Shown here one piece after another: positions 55,719-64,000 of a stretch of DNA of 64,000 nucleotides. Under the pieces are notes generated by a model that saw only the letters and a list, made by a program, of their open reading frames with translations, was not told the origin of the DNA and searched no databases. Both the position numbers and the translations under genes were made by a program. The stretch spans positions 3,878,539-3,942,538 of the forward strand of contig NC_087070.1 of NCBI RefSeq assembly GCF_963678635.1, given 5' to 3'. Position 1 is the stretch's first letter, and each line of letters starts with the position of its first letter. This DNA comes from Symsagittifera roscoffensis (Eukaryota > Xenacoelomorpha > Acoela > Convolutidae).

Positions 55719-56817
55719 ATACTTTCCATCTTGTTTGTGTGTAATTAGTTTTTAATTTAGTTAATTACTTTGTCGTTTCTTTGTGCTCGATTAATTTAGT
55801 TTACAATTGACGTGATCTGAACTGACCTGCCTTGTCTTTGCAGACTTTTGTTGCATCTCTCAAACTCTTACCTTAATTACATTTGACATGATCTGCTACT
55901 ATGACGAAAATAAATTCCACTGGGACTTTAAGAAGACAAATTTAAGGGGGGGGGGGATTCGTCACTATTGGTCTGAAATATGCTTAATTGTTATATTAGT
56001 TTATTATAGAGGTGGCAATTTGTTACTTGGTACCAAAGGGGGATAATTAGAGATCCCAATTACCTTAGCCACTAAAGTTTTGAGATTGGCTTCTCTCGTT
56101 TATTAAATAAAAGATGCAACAAATTAGAAAAGAAAGTTGAATCAGTCTTGGTTTCGTTTCAATGACCTGTCGTCTTATTTACCTAGCACCGTTCCCACCA
56201 TAATTAATATGAAGATTCGGATGGTAATTGAACAAGTGGGTAAAATGTAGGTGTCGATTAATTTATAGATTTTTTGTCACTTTGAAACCCCTGTAGTGTT
56301 TTCATTCCTTTGTTATGAACTCTCCTGTCCACTTCTCAACGGTTAATTTTTCTTTTCAGGTTGTTACTTTTTGAATAGGTGGCTTTCTGAAATTTTCCAC
56401 TTGCTAATTCTTTTTCCACACTGAGTACAAAAGGTTAGTATAAAGGAAATTTACTGAATGTGGTTGACGACTTCAGAAACAAATCCATAAAAATCTGAAA
56501 AACCGTTTATGAGCTTTCTCAGAGTTGACTATTGGTTGGTAGACTTTTTATACGTCAAACTGATTGCTTCTGTATTTTATGAGAATTCGGCTTTTAAAAG
56601 TCAAAATCGTAAAATTTGTAATTATTTTCCCCAAAATAGGCAATTCCCAAATAGGTTTTTTGGGTACTTTACCAAACAATTGAAATTTCAATAGGTTTTT
56701 TGGGTACTTTACCAAACAATCAAAGTACTCGCAATGAATTGAACTTAGACCGGATTTTTGCTAAGTTAGTTGTTTTTTGATTTTAGTGTTAACTTTTTAA
56801 CTTTTAATTATCTTCAG
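55719..56817. other. intron 11 sequence, no gene supported
   Basis: AT-rich. An 11-G tract at 55946-55956, and a directly repeated 34-bp phrase (AATAGGTTTTTTGGGTACTT) at about 56651 and 56691. Confidence 0.55.
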
Positions 56818-56884
56818 TCTCCAGTCCTATAATGGAGTTGTTTAATCAAACAAGTCAATGTGTGGGTGTCGAATTTCCGTCAAC
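56818..56884 (+). CDS. candidate exon with strong splice sites
   Basis: 67 nt between a pyrimidine-rich acceptor (AATTATCTTCAG) and a consensus donor GTAAGT. One open frame (phase 1 in, 2 out) reads SSPIMELFNQTSQCVGVEFP. The phase does not fit 44615 or 44686 directly, so it would need another exon between. It could also be an isoform first exon, since it contains an ATG. Confidence 0.3.
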
Positions 56885-57464
56885 GTAAGTGAAAATCAAT
56901 TTGATTTGCACACAAGTATTTATGTTGAAACAGGAGAAATCGATTTCAATTCAGGTCAGATTATATAACCCATGGTATTGATTATGGAATCATTTTACGC
57001 TAAAAGCATTTTTTTACTTGAATTACATCTTTATTAGTCAAGCATTCCTTACAAATTGCAACTGTTTTTATTTCTCAAAAAACAATTGTTTGATCTCATC
57101 GATATGTCTTATAGTTTATTCAGTTCAATCTTCGATCGTTTTGTTTATCGTTGAGTTAATTTTTCATTTAAATTTTTGATGTTCAATCCTTACCGAGGGA
57201 GGGACGAATTATCTAATCAGTTTGTCTTGTTTCTTTATATTTGAAAAACAGTAAATGTAAAAGTTTCATGAAGCTCACGGTAACTACCTTTCGATAAAGG
57301 TCTTCTTAAGCACAGTTTTTGCGTTAACTCTTAAAATGTGCTGCCTAGTCCTGCTAAATTGTTGAACTCAACGCAGCGTTTTTGGAAAAAAAACCTGTTT
57401 GAGAAATTTTGAAGACTTTATCTTATGTTAGTGCTTTTTTCTTATATTCCCGCTTAGCATACTT
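56885..57464. other. intron 11 sequence, no gene supported
   Basis: AT-rich; nothing recognised. Confidence 0.5.
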
Positions 57465-57900
57465 TTTAAGAGTAATGAACGTAGTGATTATTTTTGTAGG
57501 TCTTGGCTATTTAAAATTGGTTCACACTCAAATTTGATTTTTTGCTGTTGGACTTTTTATTTTTTTTTCAAGTTCTTTTCATTTCCTTTGTTGAAAGGAA
57601 GGCAAGCTCCTCTATCGAACAGCAAAAATGTGATCGGCTTCTAATTTCGAAAGTGGATTCTAATTTTCAGTTTTCCCAGATGATTATAAAATATGCCTTT
57701 TGATCCAGTTTTCTCAAATTGGGTTAATTTTTGTTAAAAATGTATCAATCATAAATTGATCTTGAAATTCAAAGAGCTTTAAGATCATCAATTTTTTTCT
57801 TCGAAATTTGAGTTTTTCAAAAAAACTCGTCAGTATTTTTTTCTTTACTCGCGTTATGGTTCTTTTCGAACTGCACTGCCCGTTGGCTATGTTTGGTTTT
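57465..57900 (+). repeat. family A repeat copy
   Basis: TTTTTAAGAGTAATGAACGT start, AAGGCAAGCTCCTCTATCGA, TTTGATCCAGTTTTCTCAAA, and GCGTTATGGTTC then CACTGCCCGTTGGCTATG end. Confidence 0.8.
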
Positions 57901-58269
57901 TTGGTCAAAAGTCTTGTTCCATTTCCGATAAGTTCAATCTTTCGCTTATACTGTTGCACATTAAGTATTCTAAATCAGAATTCGCCGGAACGAAAATTTA
58001 ATAATTGGATTTAGCTAGCCGAGATTTTGAGCTCGTTTGGCTCGCACAGTTTCTTAATAAGAGCCCACTTATTAATAGTTTCAAATCAATCAATTCATAG
58101 TAACACATCAAGTTAAAAAAAACATTTTGAAATCACGCCGACATCTTTTAATTTATCTTCCTTTGTACATGGAAATCGAATTGAACGAATGATTTTTCTT
58201 GCCACGAGACGCTGGGTATATAATTAATAGTTAGTTGATCATAAGATTCTTAGCCAATAATAAATAGGA
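57901..58269. other. intron 11 sequence, no gene supported
   Basis: AT-rich; a tRNA-resembling TTTGGCTCGCACAG near 58040 is not convincing. Confidence 0.5.
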
Positions 58270-58392
58270 GTTCGGAAAAAATAAAGAAAAAGCTTTTGTT
58301 TCTCCCTGGAAGATTTTTTGTACTAAAATTTCATGCTTAAGGATCTCAAACGCTTTTCTGAAATCAAGGAAAACGGATGGCAGTGGCACCAG
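58270..58392 (-). pseudogene. LINE reverse-transcriptase motif A fragment
   Basis: The minus strand reads LVPLPSV then FLDFRKAFEILKHEILVQKI, matching VFLDFSKAFD.V.H..L..KL of RT motif A, with E in place of the second motif D. It is cut exactly where a family A copy starts (58393), which is consistent with insertion of family A into an older LINE. Confidence 0.75.
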
Positions 58393-58620
58393 TTTTTAAG
58401 AGTCGATGAACGTGATGGTTTTTTTGATTTTTTTTCAGGAAGTCTTAAAATGCTCTAATTACAAAAGTTTATTCATACTTACAAATGTTCATATGAATTC
58501 CTTTAGGTTTATGTACATTTTTCATTTTTCGAGTTCATTTCAAGGTCGTTTGCTATAAGAAAGGCATAATGCACTTTGTAATTATGAAAGCTGAAATGAG
58601 GCGATTTAAAGCACATATTT
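58393..58620 (+). repeat. family A repeat, 5' part
   Basis: TTTTTAAGAGTCGATGAACG start, TTTTTTCAGGAAGTCTTAAA, then erodes. Confidence 0.65.
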
Positions 58621-59969
58621 AAGATATCGATTTTATCAACGTGTTCAAGTTTCAAGCAAGGTCACTATTCAGTAAAGCATGCACCATGATGTTTTATAGG
58701 TAAGCATCCTGGTGGAGTTGGCAAGTTAATGAATCGTTTTTTTTTAGTTTTTAAATATCCGAGTTTTCTTTCCTTGAAACTCTTTCATGAAATTTGAAAG
58801 TACTTTATCAAGTAGTAGCATGCAAAGATAATTTTTCATATATAGGTGGGGTAATTTTGAGTTATTTCGCCGGAAAAGTCTGATTAGAAAGTTTTATTAA
58901 AGAAACATTAAATTTTATCCGGTTTTGGTGGTTTGACTTTTGATTTTTCAATTTTCAAAATCTATTTCATGCTCTCCATTACAAAACTGATCAGACGTAC
59001 AAATATGGTTTATATGTTCGCTTGTCACAGAGTCAAATACTCAGCTTGCTGGAAAAAAATTGTTCCTAGTTTGCCGCAAAATATTTTGTTCGCAGTACGC
59101 ATAAAAAATTCTGCCTAGTATGCCGGACATTTCAATTCGCTCAGAGTTAAATCCTTAAATGAACTCCTAATCCTACAATTGGGGTGCGTCCGGTATGCTC
59201 AAACTGAGTCCTATAAACTTTGCAATTTCGGTCGCCCGAAGCCATAGGTCAATTGGGGTTAGAGTAGTGGTGTTCTTGGCACCTTTAAAAAGGTGTAAAG
59301 TGGTGCGTGAAGAAGTTGAGTGGGGGCAGTTTGGAGGGACATATGGGTCTATTCTGTAAAATAAGTGTTTTTGGGAAAATACTATAGCGAGACCTTAGTT
59401 GGGCAAGGGTTCGCCTGGTGCCGCGAGCACGAAGGGTTCTTCAGTAGATGAGATAACGGGGAGAGTGTCTGTACTTTCGGGGGAGTTGCTTCTGAAATAG
59501 CCTGCTTGACACTTAGAGGGTGTAGCTGTTTTATAGTTGATTTGTTTTTATGAAAGGCAGGAAACTAAGTTCGTTAAAAAAGTTTAAAGTGGTAAAAGAT
59601 GCAATTGCTGTGTCTTGGAGGATACTGTCCCTATTGTGTATTCCGGGACCATAAATCTCAACTATTATCGGGCGGTTTTTCCGGGGAAGTTTGGGGTGAT
59701 GTTGATAAAAAAGTAAGACATTTGTAGGGATGTATGCTACAGCCAAAAAACAGAAAAAAATCGTAATTTCGATTCAAAACATGGCCAACAAACAGTAAGA
59801 AAAAATAGCCGTATCGAAGCTTTTGATTTTAGTGAACATAAAATAGCTTTATTTTCATTTTTAGCCACTGGCTTTAGATACATTGAGTGGCTATGGAAGT
59901 ATGTCATTAGTCGGATGTGAATACAATAATGATTTCTGTTGATATACAGTCACGGGACATTGAAATATC
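58621..59969. other. intron 11 sequence, no gene supported
   Basis: AT-rich to about 59150, then a more GC-balanced unassigned block (59170-59520). No recognisable protein or RNA. Confidence 0.5.
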
Positions 59970-60800
59970 AATTTTTTTGTTTTCAAGGAGCAAATGATCG
60001 GATTTTTTCTTGATGTTTTTGTCGTTTTCTCTAAAACTAAAGAAAGATATAGGGTTAAAATTTTGACTCATGATAGATGAAACTATTTGAAAGGATCTTA
60101 ACGAATCAAATACTGTAGATTTCAATTTGAAGGCCTAGATTAGCTGGTAAATCATAACAAGTATCAGGTGTCCTTGCTTTGTAAACATCTTCAAAAACAC
60201 GAGGAGTTTGAAATTCTGGGATTAAACTTGTTTTTAGGGAAGCTGATGATCTTCTCGCTGAATGGCTCAAAAAACGACAGACAAAAGGGTTGAAAGATAT
60301 ACTTGGTCGGGCGTCAAAAACTGGTTGTATCTGTTTTGACCACTCATTTTAAAAGTCTTGGGAGCTTATTCCAAAATTTGGACAAAATTTAGAGACAGCA
60401 TAACTGCATATGAGAACCCTGTGCATGGATCGAAGATGTCATTTTTCATGCTGGAATAGTTCTTGTGCTGGCTTATGTCGTTTTTTTTCTGACACCTAGA
60501 GATTACTTAAAAATCATCAGCTTCCCGAAGAACTCTAATTCAAACTCTTTGTGTTGATTTTGAGGAAGTACACCTCTGAAACTAGTTCTGTTTTACTGAC
60601 ATTTCTACGCCTTCAAATTTAGGTTTTGCAGTATTTGATTAGGTAAGATCCTCCCAAGTTTCGTCGCTCATTCCGAGTTTCATCTAGCTTATGTCAAAGT
60701 TTTAATTCTATATCTTTTATATTTGCAGAGAACACGGCGAAAACGTGAAGAAAAAATCCGTTCATTTACTTGTTGAAATCGAAAAGTTGTACCAGCATGT
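59970..60800. repeat. large diverged inverted repeat, about 300-400-bp arms
   Basis: Left arm from about 59970 and right arm to about 60800 align with each other in reverse complement. Matching landmarks include CGGATTTTTTCTT, AAAGATATAG, TTAAAA.TTTGAC, TAGATGAAACT, GGATCTTA, AATCAAATACTG, TTTGAAGGC.TAGA, GAGTTTGAA, GGGAAGCTGATGAT and AAAAAACGACA. The centre is near 60390. No target duplication identified. Confidence 0.85.
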
Positions 60801-61477
60801 GTTCTGGCAAGTTGTACCAGCAAAACAACTGTCAAAGTAACTGGTACACACTTTTGTCGGTTTGTTGCCTTTTTTTCAGGAAATAGTTGACCACATTTGA
60901 AAGTTTTTAGACCGATGTGTCGAAAAATTAATCACTCCGGTTTAGCCGTGAATCAATCAGGGTAACGAGTTAGATAATGAATGATTACACACACAGACAT
61001 TCTTAAAAGATTTATGCTGTAGTTAAAGTTTATACGTAATTGTACGCGCATTTTAAGTTGAAACGACAAATTTTTTTTATTAGACTCAAAATCTAAGAAA
61101 AGCAAAATTCATTGTTTCGAAAAGTTAATGAATAAAGGACTTATCTTTTATTAAGTTCTCAGGAACATTTTTCACAATTGTTCGCGTTCAGATTTGTTTT
61201 TTTTTTGCTGTTTGACTTTCGATTTCTTTCTAAATCAGAAAAAAAAATCAACGTGATATATATTTTGACGAAATTCAAAACATGAAAAATTTTTAAAAAA
61301 AAAAGTTAAATAGAGTCTAGGTTCCCTTGAGTTCATTGAATCTTTTCCAACTGACTCTTGGCTGTTTTTTGTTCTCGTTTTTATAGCTCTTTAACGCTTT
61401 TTTGATAGTCTTTTGTTGGATGACGCATCTGATATGAGTAAATTGCATTCATAAAAATACTAACAAACGCTTGCAGG
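60801..61477. other. intron 11 sequence with a family A fragment
   Basis: Family A-like end at about 61190-61370 (GAGTTCATTGAATC then TTCCAACTGACTCTTGGCTG). The rest is unassigned. Confidence 0.55.
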
Positions 61478-61800
61478 GGCGGATCTAGGATTTTCTCGAG
61501 GGGGGATTTTGCCGAGTTTTTTTTTGTTTTAGGTCGACCAAACAGATTTTCTTAGCTCTCATAAATCACTGCAAAGACCCCATTTCAACCAAATTTTCTG
61601 CGCCGCGGTCAAAATTTCGAAAAAACAGGCCAAAAAAGCTCACCCCTCAAAATTAGTATATATTGGCGCCGTTAGAATATATTTAGGGCCAGTCAGCCAA
61701 AAATGGATATCTCAAAATAGTACAAAGGGGGACCCATTGGGTCGGCAGAGGGTCGAATTCCTGAGGGGGGGGGGGGGACGTCCGCCCCCATTGAGTCCTT
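61478..61800 (+). repeat. family C dispersed repeat, plus orientation
   Basis: GGGGCGGATCTAGGATTTTC start, GAGGGGGGATTTTGCC, GGTCAAAATTTCGAAAAAAC, ATTGGCGCCGTTAGAATATA, GGGCCAGTCAGCC, and a 13-G tract at 61765-61777. Counterpart of 715-992. Confidence 0.65.
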
Positions 61801-63374
61801 GAGGCTGTTGCAATCACTTATCGTTATATGTCATCTTCCATAAATAGCCCTCATAGTTCCCTCCCAATAAAAATTACTTAAGCTTCAGAAAATTCAAGTG
61901 CTTTAATAATTTTTCTTTGAAACTCGAATAAAAATACCTTAAAAAGTCAATCGTTTATCGTTTTTTTTTATTTCTTTGATTCCATTAAAACGTTACCAAC
62001 TGTTTGTTGGCTATGTTTTCTGCTTACTTTATAAAATTAGTTGGATCTTCGTCCTAATATGATTGCTTAATTCGCTTCAATTTTTGAACCAAATAATATA
62101 ATATCGGATTGTTTCCTTTTTTCGTGCAGTTTTGCATCGGTGACTTATTAATTTTTTGTAATAATACTTAAATGTGTCTATATTTGGTAGTTTCATATGG
62201 GTAAATAGCGACAATCCTGCGTGGCAGAAAGACCGATTGGAAGAAAAAGACGAAAGCTTGATGCTAAATTCTGCCCCCATGCATCAAATTTTGCTCTCTC
62301 TGCAGCTCTATAAGCTAGTTTTACTAGTTATGCTAAATTCAGTATTAAAGAGTATGTATTTGAGCTGGAAGATTGCTTAATGCTTTAAACGGTGTTTTGT
62401 CAGTGGTTTGAACTTTCTGCCATTTGAACCTTCTGTTATGAGGAGAATAACCCCTGAGGTAGATGATGAAATTGTAATGAAATGTAATGGAAGTTAAGAG
62501 ATATCAGGCGGTGCTCAAATGCTGCTACTTTTTTGAGTTTCTCGTCCCCCCGTTGTACCTAATAGCGCCGCAATGAACACGCCTCAGTGCAAAAAAAGCG
62601 GCAACATTCAGTATTATTATTATTACTGCAAAATGATTGACACTACTTATCCTATTTGTCTGTGAGGTGAAGCTCTTCTTTTTGGCTAAACTTTGGTTTG
62701 TTGGTCGCATTATTTTTCTATTACTTAATAGGAAAATAAGGTTAGTTGGGTGTCGTTTTAACTATTTTCCTATTTGAAATTACTGATATAGTTTTCAAAG
62801 CGATGCAAGAGCTTTGGTGAGGCAAGAAAAATAAGTTGAAAAAAATGTTTGATATTGACCGCTTTTGACATCTAATAAAAACATATGCCAAATCAGGTGC
62901 GGATTTTCTCGAGGGAGGGGGCTGATTTTCAAAGCTCTTCGGGGGTGAGGGGTCAAATCTCTGAAGGGGGATTTTGCATCCTCCCATAAATCCACAACTG
63001 AAAAGATAGCTCTACTTTTTCAACTGGAGCATTTTGTGGCCAATTAGTGTATACTTTGCAGAAACGAAAGTCTCATTTCGAAATTTTTTATTCAAAGTTG
63101 ATCTCGTAGCTAGTTCTCAGATCTTTGCGTCAGGTCGCTTGAGTCGTATGCGCTATTAGCTCGGTGCAACTTTTACCTGGTGAACTAGAAAATACTTTTA
63201 ATTTAACTTAAAAAATCAACCATTCAAGGGGCGCTGAAATGAATCAGAAGTCATTTGCTGCATTATCAGAAGAGTTATAGAATGTTGCTTATCAGAAAGA
63301 GCATTTGCATTAGCTCAATAATTAGCCCAAATAATTTGCTTAGTTTTGAACTGATAAAAAGTGTTCGTTTTTAG
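61801..63374. other. intron 11 sequence, repeats only
   Basis: Family A end at about 61890-62025 (ACCAACTGTTTGTTGGCTAT) and a family C-like piece at about 62895-62985 (AGGTGCGGATTTTCTCGAGG). No gene. Confidence 0.55.
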
Positions 63375-63417
63375 AGGTGGTGACTGCGGCGGATTTGAAG
63401 AAGCCATCGTTGCCACC
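63375..63417 (+). CDS. weak candidate micro-exon
   Basis: A GC-rich 43-nt island (ACTGCGGCGGATTTGAAGAA) between CGTTTTTAG and a possible donor GTCAGT. Two frames are open: VVTAADLKKPSLPP (phase 1 in) or GGDCGGFEEAIVAT (phase 2 in). The second would follow the 44686 donor in phase. The composition is exon-like but no homologue is recognised. Confidence 0.3.
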
Positions 63418-64000
63418 GTCAGTTATTGAAAAATAAGTAACCTAGGATCAATTAAAGTAGTAAAATTGATATTGATGTCACGGTCAAATTAAATTCTCAA
63501 TTGAAAATAGCTCATGCTGTTCAAGTATTGTATGACATTCACTTTTATGTTTTACCGCTTGATTTGCGCATGTTATTGTTTCAAATGGACATTGATTTAT
63601 CACTTTCGTGCAATTTTTCACCGCAGGGGTGACAGTTTTTGTAATATTAAGGCTCATATAGAAGCCTTCCTTCTTTTTACCAATTCACCAGACTTTATCT
63701 CGAATTTAGATTTGTTGTTATTTTTCTCACGTCTTTTGGGAGTTCTCGTTGAATTTGTTATTTTGTTCGCTATTTCGCCTCCATTTACCTTTTAAACAGG
63801 AATTTGGTTGTGATATTGGATGGTTTAAATTAGTCGGTGAAGTTTTGTTTATCTTTCTGAGCTCTTCTCGATATTTTCTTATCGCATCGCTAATCACCAT
63901 TCGCACAAATATGTAAACACACCTTGCAATATATAAATTAGATCTGTTCTTTTTTTATTTCCTCTTTCTCCTTTTAACTCTGGTTGTGCATTATCCATTC
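63418..64000. other. end of window, intron sequence
   Basis: AT-rich; the 93-codon + ORF at 63514-63795 is hydrophobic by composition and unsupported. Confidence 0.5.

Noticed and set aside
60729..60840. Possible unc-13 exon after TATATTTGCAG
   Set aside because: It lies in the right arm of the large inverted repeat, and the matching left arm carries similar sequence, so repeat origin is more likely than an exon.

Overview
This window is animal nuclear DNA, apparently from an invertebrate with large, repeat-filled introns. It is AT-rich, has long spliced introns with GT..AG ends, and has no operon structure. One host protein gene is recognisable: the 5' half of unc-13 (Munc13 family, synaptic-vesicle priming factor) on the + strand. 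Eleven exons between 1 and 44615 can be chained. All ten splice junctions have GT..AG ends and compatible phases, and the chain gives exactly 3,210 nt (1,070 codons) with no stop. It enters the gene just upstream of the C2A domain. It then passes through a Gly/Arg/His-rich stretch and a long, very acidic Tyr-rich stretch, and ends at the conserved RAK..W..AY.K segment that corresponds to the calmodulin-binding region. The C1, C2B, MUN and C2C domains are not here. From 44616 the window appears to be one intron of at least 19 kb, apart from a few weak candidate exons. I could not identify the species.

Layout: 1-572 C2A exons; 573-13859 a 13.3-kb repeat-rich intron; 13860-15899 two Gly-rich exons; 15900-32155 a 16-kb intron holding a decayed antisense APE-type LINE (about 23.3-27.7 kb), tRNA-like short repeats and a MULE remnant (31.2-31.8 kb); 32156-37976 a cluster of five acidic or His-rich exons with a complete tRNA-Ser(UGA) at 36556-36637; 37977-44427 introns with three or four short inverted-repeat elements and exon 10; 44428-44615 exon 11; 44616-64000 an intron with a minisatellite, a MULE with 9-bp target duplications, LINE fragments and a large inverted duplication.

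Mobile DNA dominates. (i) The LINE encodes a 2A-like motif, a PHD-like finger, APE endonuclease, RT and RNase H, and is broken by about four frameshifts plus a stop. (ii) A 1,975-bp Mutator-like (MULE) element has about 105-bp terminal inverted repeats and a 9-bp target duplication, and carries a decayed FLYWCH and transposase region. (iii) Three non-autonomous elements also have 9-bp duplications, so they are probably MULE-mobilised. (iv) Two abundant non-coding families: family A (about 20 or more copies or pieces, with inverted AAGAGT.AATGAACG ends) and family D (hairpin ends, some copies with pol III-box-like sequence inside). Insertions are nested, which gives a relative age order. The tRNA gene and nearly all repeats lie in unc-13 introns, so they are transcribed as part of its pre-mRNA.
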